Shown one piece after another: positions 11,509-23,792 of a DNA stretch of 64,000 nt. Position numbers and translations under genes: made by a program. The stretch covers positions 93,562,406 to 93,626,405 of the forward strand of contig CP154956.1 of the NCBI GenBank assembly GCA_039621445.1, read 5' to 3'. The stretch comes from Euglena gracilis (taxonomy: Eukaryota; Euglenida; Euglenophyceae; Euglenales). A model generated the notes under the pieces. That model ran no database searches, had not been told where the DNA came from, and worked only from the letters and a program-made list of their open reading frames with translations. Positions within the stretch are counted from its first letter, which is position 1. The number at the start of each line of letters is the position of its first letter.

Positions 11509-11952
11509 TGTGTACCAGGCAGCCATGATGCCATGATATTGTGTGCTACAAAGGGCGAATGCCTGTTAACTGGCCTTTGGCCAGCTGCACACAGTGCTAT
11601 GTGATTCTGCACTAACTGGTGATGACGTCCCAGTTAGGGAATTCCTTTGCAGAATAAGAAACACTTGGTTCCTACTTAGCTTAAGGTCTTATTGGGTTGG
11701 TTTTGTAAGTAGGTTTTCCTTTGAGGGGCGAAGACCCCAATCTTTACAATTATTTTTGTTCTGTTTATCAAGACCCGAAGAGGTCAACAAGAACAACAGA
11801 AAAGGGACTCGGGTCCCAAAACAAAATCTCCTCTCCCTTTGCCTTGTGCTCTGCATAAAGGGGTCAAAGGGTTTATAAATTTTATTTTGTTACTCCCGCG
11901 CCTTTTCTGGGAAAAAAGGGAAAAGCGAAAGAGAAAGGGCGGGACGTACACT
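11509..11952 (+). repeat. 5' LTR of element C
   Basis: Begins TGTGTAC and ends GTACACT, so GTGTAC...GTACAC form inverted termini. Contains a TATAAA at 11874-11879, changed to TAGAAA in the 3' LTR. Hairpins inside include CTGGCC-TTT-GGCCAG (11570-11584) and GGGAC-TCGG-GTCCC (11804-11817). If the canonical TG...CA rule is applied instead, the edges would be 11511 and 11950, but then the flanking duplication is lost. Confidence 0.85.
11874..11879 (+). promoter_or_regulatory. Possible TATA box in the 5' LTR of element C
   Basis: TATAAA, 366 bases into the 444-bp LTR. In the 3' LTR the same site reads TAGAAA (23714-23719). Function is inferred from sequence only. Confidence 0.35.
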
Positions 11953-11962
11953 TGGTAGCAGA
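11953..11962 (+). promoter_or_regulatory. Primer binding site, initiator Met tRNA type (element C)
   Basis: TGGTAGCAGA directly after the LTR, identical to that of element B and complementary to the 3' end of initiator Met tRNA. Confidence 0.8.
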
Positions 11963-12298
11963 TTAGGTAAACGGTCTTACGACCCCCCCACAAATTTTCA
12001 GCTGAGCGCCAGCTCGTACGCACGGGCGAGGAGTCCCAGGTGGCACAAGCAGCTACGGCCGCACAAAAAGCCCCTGATCTCCCCACCTTTGCTTACATTT
12101 TTGGGTTTTTGTGTCAATTTTCACAATTTTTTCCCAAAATATGCAGATTACAACTCCCAACTGGAATGCACCTATTAACTATGAATTGTTAATAGGTTCA
12201 CTCCGTAAACTGCAGAATACAGAGCAAACCGCCTCGGCGGTGTACAATTTTACAAAAGGGACGGGTGTGCAAGCCGCTTCGGCGGATTCCCCCCTTAC

Positions 12299-12538
12299 AA
12301 TGGGTTTTCGGACCCCAACCCCCCCTACAATGGGTTTTCGGACACCAATCCCCCCTACAACGGGTTTTAGGACCCAATCCCCCCCTACAACGGGTTTTCG
12401 GACCCTAATCCCCCCTACAACGGGTTTTAGGACCCAATCCCCCTACAATGGGTTTTCGGACCCCAACCCCCCATACAACGGGTTTTCGGACCGCAACCCC
12501 CTCTACAAGGGGTTTTCGGACCCCAACCCCCCCTGCAA
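12299..12538 (+). repeat. 30-bp tandem repeat in gag C (10-residue units)
   Basis: About eight units of TGGGTTTTCGGACC...CCCCCTACAA encoding MGFRTPxPPT. Being ten codons long, unit gain or loss preserves the frame. The unit starting near 12421 has five instead of seven C and so shifts the frame. Confidence 0.85.
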
Positions 12539-12552
12539 TAGATCCACAATTG

Positions 12553-12740
12553 GCGGACGCCCAAGTCGCTAACGCGACAGAAAATTTTTATCCTCAAGGG
12601 GCGGATGCCCAAGTCGCTTTAGCGACAGAAAATTTTTATTCACAAGGGGCGGATGCCCGAGCCGCTTCTGCGGTGGAAATTTTTTCCTTACAAGGGGCGG
12701 ACGCCCAAGCCGCTTCGGCGGTACCCCCCTCACAACTGGG
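12553..12740 (+). repeat. 48-bp tandem repeat in gag C (16-residue units)
   Basis: Four units encoding ADAQVANATENFYPQG and variants. Each contains a short palindrome such as GTCGC-TAAC-GCGAC or CCGC-TTCG-GCGG. Confidence 0.85.
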
Positions 12741-14006
12741 TTTTCGAACCCAAACCGCTTTAGCGGTGTCCCCCCCTACAACAAGCCGCTTCGGCGGTGC
12801 CCCCCACCTCCAACGGTCTTCGGATCCAAGCCGCTTCGGTGGTGCCCCCCACCTCCAAGGGTCTACGGACCCAACCCGCATTCGCGGACCCAACCTTACA
12901 ACAGCCGCATTTGCGGTACAACATAACCCTACAATGGGTCTACGGACCCCCTCCGCTTCCGCGGAGTCTGACTCACAAGTGGGCAGAATGCCTGAACGGG
13001 GTTGGCAATTAGTGCATTTTGGCACCCAATTGTCAGCAGAGTCCCCCCCTTACGAGGACGGGTTGGAAACACCTTGTTTTTTCCAACCCCTCCCGGCCCT
13101 ACCACCGGTAAGCCCCATTCGGGACTTGCCCCCCCCTCCACAATTGGGAGAAATCCCAGCTCTACCTTGGTCCGCTGAAATGCGGTTGGTGGTCCCGGAC
13201 ACTGCCGGTGTCATTGTTCCCATGGACAATGACTCCGAGGAAGACCGGGATGAGTTCTCCAGTAATACCGTTGAGCGCGCAGTCGCAAATTTACCGGAGA
13301 ACCACCCACTACAACAGCAATTTCGACACATCGAAGCATGTGTCCAAAATTGCGCTAAAACACTGAACCAAGTCCTACAATTTGATGAAGACAGTCACAA
13401 GGCCGTTTTCGGCAAGCTGGATTTCCTTTGGCAATATATCCAAGAATTTGGACAATTTTGCCAAAAGAATTTCAACTCCACTACAATGGACCTTCAGAAC
13501 CTCCACCAAGGTTTTGACGCATTTTTGCGCGACACCTTGGTGCAAAACTTCCAACAGGTACAAGAGACCCTCCAAACCGCAGAATCACGGAATAACGCAA
13601 AACGTTCACATTTACAACAAAATCTACAACAACTGTTCACACAACTGGAAACCTTTTCTTATACAATGCAAGAAATGCAGTCCCGGTTACAACAACGGGA
13701 TAAAGCGCCTACGGGTGCGGAACTGGGCTCATATGTGTCATATGAGCACTTTTCAACTTTGTCCAATGTTGTACAACAGTCCCAAGAACGCATTTTGCGT
13801 TTGGGTGATGAAAACGCGAGTTTTCATCAAAATGTTGCACAAATACGCGAAAACTATGTACAAAGAGCTTTTGCTGAACAATTGGAAGAGCGGATTGCTC
13901 GTTTGGAACAAACTTCCTGCAAATGCGGTGAAGTTTCCTACGATTTGACCACATTGCACACTCAAGTGGCGGAAATCACGCATCGGCAGGATTTCCTCCA
14001 TGAAAA

Positions 14007-14431
<425 letters not shown>

Positions 14432-15770
14432 TATGGGAGCATTACGATCTACTGTAACCGATTTGCACAATCAGTTACAAGCGGATGTGAACAAAATCGA
14501 ATCTGCGTTTGCGGATTTGCACAAACGGTGTAACGGTATTCAAAATCAATTCCGGATGTCACCGGCATTGAATCCGCGCTTGCGGAGTTGAATACCCAAC
14601 ACAAAACCTTACAATCAACACTTCCCATTTACAAAAACGCGTACAAACACTTTCTACAAGGGTCTCCGGACTCCAACCATCTTCGGATGGACAAACGGTT
14701 CGCGAAGTCGAACTACCCCCCCCTTGATTTTCGCACATTTTACGACCAAATGCTTGCGAAAAATAAGGAAAACATACAAGAATTTTGTGAAACCTTGATG
14801 AGGACCGAAAATTCGGTCACCCAGCAAGTTCTCACACTAAAACGACAAATTTCGGTGTTGGAGAACCGACTTTCTACAATGATGGACGACAAAACCGCTG
14901 ATGAGGTAAGGGTACCCCTACTCACGTTGGGTACCACAACCCCACAAACCGAGAATCGGTTGAACGCCATTAGCTCCGCGATGGAAACGTTGGCCAAACG
15001 GGTCCAATTCTTGGACACACATTCTTTTCCAAAGCTTTCAGCGGATTTGACTCCATTGCTTACAAATTACCACTTTTGGATGAGCTACCCTCATACCGCA
15101 AACGTTTTAAGCGTTTGCAGTGTGATGTTGAACGAATTTCGGACCTTTTCCAAGTGGTTGGTTCGTTGGAACAAAGTATCCAAGATTTTGCATTGAGTTT
15201 GGATGAGATTCATGCAAAATCCTGCAACCCCCACACTTTGCCCATGAAAACAAAGTTTTCAGTGGTCAAAATGCAACTTCCAGCTCACAAAGCGCTGTTT
15301 GTGCATCAACCGAAACATCTTCGGATGCCCGACATCCAACTCGCGACTTTGTGCATCAAATTCGCGGCTTGTTGGATGCCAATTTTTCCAAAGGCGCAGT
15401 ATGTGCATCCCTACAACCATCCTCGGATGCACATGCCCTACAAGCATCCACGGATGCACATGATCATGAACATGCTTACAATCGCGATTACAATCGCCCG
15501 TTTATACAACAACTTAAGATTCCCCCCCATAAGGGTGAATCTTCGGACGAGGAACCGGTTTTTGCCTCAAAAACTGTGAATCCTCTGGTTTTACAACAAG
15601 AATTTCGGGAATCGGAACTAATTCGCGGAATGAGCCATACCCCTACCCCGGGTATTGGTCATTGGTCGCGAATACGAAACGCGGAATCTACCGCGGTTCC
15701 CCGATTTGCGGGTGAACAACGGGATTCCTACCCCCCAGGTATGTTACCACACCCCGAATCGCGGAATTGC

Positions 15771-15900
15771 GACACTTTACAATCAGAATCGCGGAATCGC
15801 GACATTCTAAAACAAGAATCGCGTAATCGCGACATTCTACAACCAGAATCGCGGAATCGCGACATACCACCACCAAATGCGCGGAATCGCGACGTACCAT
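15771..15900 (+). repeat. RNRDI-coding imperfect repeat in gag C
   Basis: About five units built on AATCGCGGAATCGCGACAT, each encoding ESRNRDI or a variant. The motif AATCGCGGAA-TCGCGA closely resembles the core of the 91-bp satellite downstream. Confidence 0.75.
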
Positions 15901-17579
15901 ACACCCATGGTACCTGTGGTACCATGAGCAACAACCTGGACGCGATTTCGCGCACGCCACCGTCACAACCCTATACCAACAACCATGACGGAAATCGCAC
16001 ACCACAACGCGATTTCAAAGGTACAATTACAATTGCCAACAAAGTTAAGCCACAATGGGACGGAGATCCCACAAGTTGGAAACAGTTTTGGCGCGACTGG
16101 GAATACTACTGGGACCTTAAGGGTCCAACCCAGGACAGGAACCCCGAGGAAATCAAAATGGAATTTATTGATTGCCTCCCTAAGGAAGAAAAAGAACGCG
16201 CCCGACAACTTGTGATCCGGAATCGGATTTCTTTCCCAGAACTGGTTGCCCAATATGCGTCAACCTGTTCAAGTTTGGTATCGCAAATTGCGCTGGAGAA
16301 CAAATGGCGGCAATTCGCGCCAAGTGACCGAAAATGGAGGTCCATTGACCTTTGGTATTCCAAATGGTTGGGATTGGCTGGTGAAGTTGATGAGTTGGGA
16401 GAAAATCAAATGAAAGAACAGTTTGACGCTGTTCTTTTGAATTTCATCCCCAACCTCATCAAAGAAATTCACCGCGAGGAGCTTGCGGGAAACGCACTTT
16501 CACTTGAACAACGGTGGAATTACGTTTCCAAGCAAATGAAGCTCAAACAACTACTGAATCAGATACAATCGGCGTTCAGCCACCACCCCACCGCAGGAAT
16601 ACCTAGTTTTTCGGTCAACGCCTTACAAAAGGCGAAGAATTCGCACAAATCCTCACAGGAATACACAAATACTTCCAAATCTCCGAAGTGAGACTCCAAA
16701 ACGCACAACTCTTTTTCATCTGACCAAAATTCGGATAAATTGTGTTTTTTGTGCAACAAATCGGGGCACAAGTCCCGTGATTGCCCAAATCCTGATGCGC
16801 GAAAGCGACATCATGGGGATCTTTGTCGATGCTTTGTATCTTGTGGTTTATCAAGTTTGTACGAAAACGTTGAGTAGCCTGAATTGTCGGATGAATTTGA
16901 TCCTCGAACGATTCCGCGAACGCGGACGCGATCGTGAATCTCAAGGTTGGTCATCCCGATCCCATATAAAACGTGATTCAAATCGCGAGTCATCGCGATC
17001 CCGTTCGCGAAGTAGATCCCCCCCTTCGCGATTACAATCCGGGAAACCGGGATACCACACACATGGTCGAACGGATCCTCGTTCACCACAACGACAATCG
17101 GGTGAAGGCCCATCCAAGTCACAAAACCGACAACGGTGTTCCCTTTTTGGATCACACAACCATCATTCTACAAAATGTCACCGTTCTCATTCCCCCCGTA
17201 CAAGTCAACGTCATCGCGATTCAAATCGCGGTGTTAAAACGTGTTACAAGTCCCATCACCACAAGCAAGGGTTTAAAACTTCCTCTTTGGAGGAGGGAAC
17301 CCCGGCTTTGGGCAGGGAGGGGGATGAGAACCCCGAATCCTCGTAGGAGGAACACCGCTGTGCAGAACGCGCTTTTGCGCACTACTCATACTCAAAACTC
17401 ATACAAGTACCTATACCCAACTACATTACCCAAACGACACAACCACTACCGTACTTACACATATACGGAGACTTACATCTTGAATCGGGTTGCAGGTTCT
17501 GACGTATTTCTGGAAGTTTTCTTCCTATTTATGTCATAACCGCATTTTTTGTTGAAATTCCCAGCCATGGTTTGCGCAC

Positions 17580-18040
17580 TACACCTTGCACACATACCTC
17601 ACCACCGAATTTCTCCCCTTGCGTCTCTCATGACGTGCCCCCCGCCCAGCAACAACGTTTTCTACAACCGTAAAACACCGTTTTCCACCCTAGGGGTAAG
17701 GAGAAAGCTGGCCCCCTGCCCACTGACTTTTCACCGCACGTTTTCCATGCGGTAGGGAAAGCAAGTAGCTTAACCCCCCTCGTTTCACCGGGTTCCAAGG
17801 TGAAAGCACAACAGGCCTGAAGTTCGAACAGTGTCGAGTAACCGCCCAGCTGCAAAACGTTTTCGTTTCCCACCAGGTGTGTCGATTCTGGACACCCCTG
17901 TACACCCCCCAGCAGCTACAACTTTCAACACCAACTTTTACGCACGACACCAGACCGAAATGCACAACAACGCTTGCACACCCAGCCAATGCGCATACCG
18001 TTGGAGAATTTCCGCAGCACCTGATTCTGAACTGTTAAAC
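17580..18040 (+). repeat. Post-gag block shared with 23870-24330
   Basis: Matches the sequence after the 3' LTR in order and orientation: CAACAACGTTTTCTACA..., GGAAAGCAAGTAGC, TTTCACCGGGTTCCAAGG, GTGTCGAGTA, CACCAGGTGTGTCGATT, AGCAGCTACAA and CAGCCAATG...GGAGAATTTCCGC. It marks a family-specific non-coding segment that lies downstream of gag. Confidence 0.8.
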
Positions 18041-20794
18041 CATTAACAACTTACCGTTTTACCTACCATTGAACTACATTGTACACTTGGTACACTTGGT
18101 TCCATCCAAAGTACCTTGGGTACAATGCATACACTTGAAGCTCACAAAATACACTTGGTTGTGTAACCGCTCTGTGCGGAAAACCGGTGTGAAACACAAA
18201 AGCGAGAATCGCACCTTAGATTGGAATCGCGGATGTCGCAAATTCCAACCCCCCCCCCTCCTTTTGATTTCACCATGAAGGGCTGAATGCCACTCCCCCA
18301 AGACTACAACGGGAAGTATTCCCACACAAGTGTCCAAGGACACACCGAATTCTCGAATGTGGTTCCGAAAACTATGTTTTCAGCCTTCTACCGGTCTGAA
18401 AGCGACAGTTTTCGCGAATCTCACTGGGAATCCTTACATTTTTTTACAATAACGCGTCTTGGAATCTTGGTTTTCCAAAATCCCAGCGAATACGCAGTTA
18501 CCACTATAATTTTCAAAATACAATCTTTTTCCCCAAGGATCCGCAGTGATCACTCATGTCCAAAGATCCTATGGGATTAAGAACACACCATCAAAACGCG
18601 ACTGTGGTGATTTCTGTCACCAAAGTCTCGATGAAGTGGTGATAATCACCTTTTCAACCGTATAAGTCAAATTTTTTGCTTCTTACCTACAATATCACCC
18701 TTTTGGGATGAAAATGTGTTTTTCATCTCTGGAATGGTGAAGAATTTCTCAAAAACCAGATTTTGACAATGTACAACACAAAATTCGCGTTTACATACTC
18801 TCCCCAACCATAATGGACGGATGTCCGGACAAACCTCTTAGGAGGTGCACAATCCTACAATTGGAACCGCGAACAATGTGATGAATATCATTATTGTCGC
18901 GAAAATGAACGCGAATTGCACAACCTACATACAATGAAACGTTTTTTTGCAAAATCATGAATTTTTTTGTGAATTTGCAGATTTTTTACAAAAATGTTAT
19001 TTTTACGCCAGAATTGTGTTTTTCGCAATCTAAATCGTGAAATTCGCAGTTCCATGCGTAAAAATAGAGACCTGAACTGTGGTTCCTATGTACAAAGGCA
19101 TTTAGGTGCCACTCAACACAAAAATCGTGATTTTTTCAAAAAAAACATTTCTGTTTTTGGCAAGAAAAATGAAGATTTTTGTGAATCAACAACTGTCTAC
19201 AACAATATCACAATTCGCGATTCAAATGCAGTATTACACACAACAATCTCAATCGCGAATGTGGTGAACAATACGTAAATCGCGTATGTTGCTGCAAAAG
19301 TGGTGACATACACAATTCACGTTTTATTTTTGTACAAAGACCTTCAATTTTTCTAAAATTTTTGATTTTTTTCAAAAATTTTAGCGATTTTTCAGAAATT
19401 TCACATTTTTTCCAAAAATTTTGCCGTTTTGCAAAAATTTTGTGCTCTTTCCCTCTCCTTCCAATAGACAATGATTTTTGACAATGTGAAGAATTCACAA
19501 TGATTGTTCATACAACCGACTACGGTCGGATCAAGAGTGACCGTATGGTCCAATGGCCTTCGGGTCAACTATCAATTATCAAGATGTACAATGGACAAGC
19601 TGTCACAGGTGTGAGGATGCATTTTCGTATTTGTGATTCTCTGATTGCAAATACACCGCAGCAGTTTTTCCTACAAATTTTCATTTTTTAACAATAATTC
19701 AAGCGTATTTCCAATCACTGTATAGTGACACCGCTTTTTGCGGTGGAGCTCGGATGAGCACCACCCCCTGGCCAAAAATACGCTTGAATCCCTACAAAGC
19801 TCTGTGAGCAGGTTGAAGTGCCGTAGTGCATAAAACTAAAAAAAAAAACGTTTCACATTTACATTTTTTCAGTAATTTTTTTTCTCTGAAAAAAAGTTTT
19901 TTTTTACAAATTTAGCGAAATTCGCAACTTTTTGCGATTTTCGCGGATAACACCTTGACCAATGTACTTTTGGTGAGGGTGATTACCCTGAAAGTGCAGG
20001 ATGCACAGATTACCGTATGATTCCACAGCTATGTGAAACTGGAGTGAATTCCTTCTGTACTGTAAACTTTTTGAACCGCACAATATGCTTTTAGTGACAT
20101 TTTTCTCCCACAATCAGCAGAAAGCTGTACCCACTGTCGCGGATTTTGAGATAACAAAATCCTCGGTTGTGAATGCGCAGAATGTGATGAAAATCATAAA
20201 GACTGTCACTGAAATCATTAGTTCTGTCCAAGAAACTTCATATTCATACACCAAACAACAATTTTCGGTGCTATGAATAATATTCTACAACAAAACACAA
20301 TTTTTCTTTTATGTTTCACAATGTGTAGGATGCTTTACCTCAGTCCAAGAACCGTTTTTACGGTACCTTCAACCGTACAAGTGACTTTGGAGTCAGTACC
20401 CGCAGAGGTGTGTTCTGAACCAACTGGATGCCGCTTTCCGGTTGGGTTCTTCCTCACTGCTCAACCATACAAGCCTTTACGGAGGCAAAACACCGTTTCC
20501 AAGCCTTTAAGGAGGCAAAATATTTTTTGAGGCATTTTATGGGGCAGAACACCGAAAATAACTGGACTGTAGCCACAGTCCACCGAAACACAAAAGTCAG
20601 TGATTTTTTCTTCAAACTGCAACATGTTTGCCTTGGCATACAATGTGGTACAATACGGTACACTGCCTTGGTGTACAATGTGATATAATGTCCTGATGTA
20701 CAATGTGGTACAGTGCGATACAACGCGTACAATCTGCATCAAAATATTTTTTTCATGAATCCGCACAAGCACCGCACAGGTGAAACAGTACACA

Positions 20795-21230
20795 GCCACC
20801 ACAGCCAGCACAGCCAGCACAGCCAGCACAGCCAGCACAGCCAGCACAGCCGGCACAGCCGGTACAGCCGGCACAGCCGGCACAGCCGGCACAGCCGGCA
20901 CAGCCGGCACAGCCGGCACAGCCGGCACAGCCGGCACAGCCGGCACAGCCGGCACAGCCGGCACAGCCGGCACAGCCGGCACAGCCGGCACAGCCGGCAC
21001 AGCCGGCACAGCCGGCACAGCCGGCACAGCCGGCACAGCCGGCACAGCCGGCACAGCCGGCACAGCCGGCACAGCCGGCACAGCCGGCACAGCCGGCACA
21101 GCCGGCACAGCCGGCACAGCCGGCACAGCCGGCACAGCCGGCACAGCCGGCACAGCCAGCACAACCAGCACAGCCAGCACAGCCAGCACAGCCAGCACAG
21201 CCAGCACAGCCAGCACAGCCAGCCAGCCAG
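20795..21230 (+). repeat. 9-bp minisatellite CACAGCCGG/CACAGCCAG
   Basis: About 48 units. The middle is almost pure CACAGCCGG, and both ends are CACAGCCAG. It is open in all three plus-strand frames as a 3-residue repeat, which is a consequence of the 9-bp period and not evidence for a protein. It is followed by CAG-rich imperfect repeats to about 21345. Confidence 0.9.
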
Positions 21231-21399
21231 CCAGCCAGACAGCCGCAGCAGGCAAACCGCCGCAGCAGACAGACAGCCGCAGCAGGCAAGCGGCAGCGGC
21301 AGCAGGAAGGCAGACGCAGCAGGCGGCAGCAGCAGCAGCGGCAGACAGCCACACCGAACCACACCACACAAAAACACACCACAGTATAATGAAGGGCAG

Positions 21400-21540
21400 T
21401 GAAATCTGCACCCGTACTGTTTTCAGGTGTGCGGTTTGCTTGGAGGATGAACAGCCATTGCTGCACGTGAAATCTGAACGCATACTGTTTCTAGGTGTGC
21501 TATTTGTTTGTGTTCGAGGCTGGACAGCCATAATTGCCAG
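21400..21540 (+). repeat. Tandem duplication of about 68 bp
   Basis: GTGAAATCTGCACCCGTACT... and GTGAAATCTGAACGCATACT... continue in parallel through AGGTGTGC..TTTG and ACAGCCAT. Confidence 0.7.
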
Positions 21541-21656
21541 AAAGGTAGGTTTTCTTTGCGAATGCAAGTTCTCTTTTACACAAACAAAAAACTTTTTTTT
21601 GACTTTCTTCAACATCATTTTACTACACGTGACAACGGTTGCAAATTTTTTTTACA

Positions 21657-22070
21657 AGCCCCCCCCCTGGCAGTGTGGTGCGGAGACACCAGCCACCCCC
21701 CCCCCCCGGCAGTGCGGTGCGAAGTCACCAGCCCCCTCCCCCCCGCGCAGTGCGGTGCGAAGCCACCACACACCCTCTGAAAGTGCGAAGTCACAGCCCC
21801 CCCCCCCGAATGTGCGAAGTCACAGCCCACCCCATGAAATGTGCGAAGCCACAGCCCCCCCCCCCCCCCGAATGTGCGAAGCCACAGCCCCCCCCCCCCG
21901 AATGTGCGAAGCCACAGCCCCCCCCGCCGCCCACCGAATGTGCGAAGCCACAGCCCCCCGCCGCCCACCGAATGTGCGAAGTCACAGCCCCCCAGTAAGT
22001 AACAGGCAAGGATCAGCCTTTTTGTATAAAAAAAATTCGGGGGGGGGCTGTGGCTTCGCACATTCGGGGG
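21657..22070 (+). repeat. Array of TGTGCGAAGYCACAGCCCC units ending in an inverted copy
   Basis: About ten units of 35-45 bp, each a C-run plus GTGCGAAGCCACAGC or a variant. The last copy (about 22036-22070) reads GGGGGGCTGTGGCTTCGCAC, the reverse complement of the array unit, so a long hairpin is possible. Confidence 0.8.
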
Positions 22071-22570
22071 GGGGGGTCTGCAGGACAGCCGTGGACAAGT
22101 ACGTTACGTACAAAACTCGCATCCATGAACGAGGTTTATTCATTATAATTTATTTCGTTGGAGGCTTATGCCTCACTACACTGCTGTAACATACAACATT
22201 ACTTTGCGTTGTGAATTGTCCAATGTTGTTTACAAATATTCTTTAAAAAATTCTGTGGACAGCATTTTGCCTGCCCCCCGCCTTACAAGGGCCGACAGGC
22301 TGAAAGTGTACAAAGCATGGATATGCACCAAATTTTTAGGGTTTAGCAAACTCGTACAATGTGTTACAAATAAACCATCTTCAAACATCACAATCAAACG
22401 TTACAATCGTCTTCGGACCAAAAAAAAATTTTTTTTAAAGAAAAGTCTTTACTAAAATTTAGAATTTTTTCGATTTTTCAGTCACAACTACAACCAAACC
22501 AGATAACTGTTTCTGTTTTCTTTACACAAAAAGTCAGCCTTTGCTGAAAACTGAACGCTTTACCTACAAT

Positions 22571-22730
22571 TGGCTGAAAGCCACCCCCCCCCCCCGCGAG
22601 GGCGAAGTCCCACAATCAGCTTCGGCTGAAAGCACCCCCCCCCGGAAGGGCACAGTCCCAAAAATCAGCTTCGGCTGAAAGCCCCCCCCCCCTCCAAAAG
22701 GGCGAAGTCCCAAAAGCGCTTCGGCGCTAT
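22571..22730 (+). repeat. Three-unit array with TTCG-loop hairpins
   Basis: Three units of about 50 bp with a C-run, GGGCGAAGTCCCA and CAGC-TTCG-GCTG; the last ends with GCGC-TTCG-GCGC (about 22708). Confidence 0.8.
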
Positions 22731-23338
22731 ACATCGTCTTGGTGCAGACCGAAGAACCACAAAAGCGCCACGGCGCTAGTAAGACTACGCACAGCGTGCA
22801 GCGCGCACACCGTAATAAGTAGTCAACTTCTTTTCGGCCATAAGGCCCATAAGGCTGCCCGCCAGCAAAAATTCCTTTTCACGGTCCTAAGACCAGCCCC
22901 CCACTCCTCTCCCTTTCCCCCCCTGGGCAAAAGCTGGCTCCGGCAGTTGGTTCTGTAAAGTAGTTCTTCTCTCCCTGGTCAGGTCTGACTGGCCAGGTGC
23001 CCCCCCTTCCACACCCACCCCAGAATTCTTTTCTGAGTTCTGGAATATACCACCTCAAGTGCCTTTGGCACACCCAAACGGGGAGGATGGGTTTCTGGAA
23101 TGGAAAACCTTCCAGCCCCATTTTCCCTGGGCTTATACTTGTCCCCAACCCTTTAACGCAAAAAAAACTAGGTAGCCGCCTAAGCGGTAACCTCTTTTGC
23201 GCGTTTTCGGGTTTTGGGTGACATATTTATACCCTAAGGTAAGTTGGAACCAAGCATGGTTCCTGGTGCCCATCCCACACAGGGCTGTGCCTGGCATCCC
23301 GACTGGCCTGGTCCAGGAGGGAAATCGGGCATAGCACT

Positions 23339-23348
23339 GTGAGGGGGA
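23339..23348 (+). promoter_or_regulatory. Polypurine tract of element C
   Basis: Purine-rich GTGAGGGGGA directly before the 3' LTR, where plus-strand DNA synthesis is primed in LTR retroelements. Short and with one T, so moderate certainty. Confidence 0.5.
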
Positions 23349-23792
23349 TGTGTACCAGGCTGCCATGATGCCATGGTATTGTGTGCTACAAAGGGCGAAT
23401 GCCTGTTAACTGGCCTTTGGCCAGCTGCACACAGTGCTATGTGATTCTGCACTAACTGGTGATGACGTCCCAGTTAGGGAATTCCTTTGCAGAATAAGAA
23501 ACACTTGGTTCCTACTTAGCTTAAGGTCTTATTGGGTTGGTTTTGTAAGTAGGTTTTCCTTTGAGGGGCGAAGACCCCAATCTTTACAATTATTTTTGTT
23601 CTGTTTATCAAGACCCGAAGAGGTCAACAAGAACAACAGAAAAGGGACTCGGGTCCCAAAACAAAATCTCCTCTCCCTTTGCCTTGTGCTCTGCATAAAG
23701 GGGTCAAAGGGTTTAGAAATTTTATTTTGTTACTCCCGCGCCTTTTCTGGGAAAAAAGGGAAAAGCGAAAGAGAAAGGGCGGGACGTACACT
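23349..23792 (+). repeat. 3' LTR of element C
   Basis: Same as 11509-11952 except A to T at 23361, A to G at 23376 and T to G at 23716. Followed by GATAG and not by a PBS, so it is not the start of another tandem copy. Confidence 0.85.

Larger units (their letters stand above)
12229..12966 (+). repeat. Series of tetraloop hairpins inside gag C N-terminus
   Basis: Twelve or more perfect hairpins: CCGC-CTCG-GCGG 12229-12240; CCGC-TTCG-GCGG at 12274-12285, 12710-12721 and 12786-12797; CCGC-TTCT-GCGG 12662-12673; ACCGC-TTTA-GCGGT 12754-12767; GGGTC-TACG-GACCC at 12859-12872 and 12936-12949; CTCCGC-TTCC-GCGGAG 12951-12966. Others are near 12566, 12614, 12876 and 12903. They stay in coding frame as Ala/Ser/Val-rich or Arg-rich peptides. 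Confidence 0.85.
17347..23348 (+). other. Post-gag interior of element C, no pol
   Basis: Six kilobases with no frame resembling protease, reverse transcriptase, RNase H or integrase. The sequence is AT-rich with many small perfect hairpins, for example CACCGC-TTTTT-GCGGTG (19729-19745), GATGAAAA / TTTTCATC (18707-18727), TGGTGA / TCACCA (18605-18622) and ACCTC-TTAG-GAGGT (18833-18846). Short tandem repeats follow (TACACTTGG-like near 18080-18160, GTACAATGTGG-like near 20640-20720), then the arrays listed separately. 22735-23338 shows nothing specific. It probably acts as packaging or filler RNA rather than coding, which is inference. Confidence 0.6.

Noticed and set aside
20461-21618. Long open frames on both strands across the CACAGCCGG array
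   Set aside because: A 9-bp period without stop codons keeps every frame open. The 3-residue peptides are a by-product.
23349-23792. Second LTR as the 5' LTR of a further tandem element
   Set aside because: It is followed by GATAG and not by the PBS seen after 11952.
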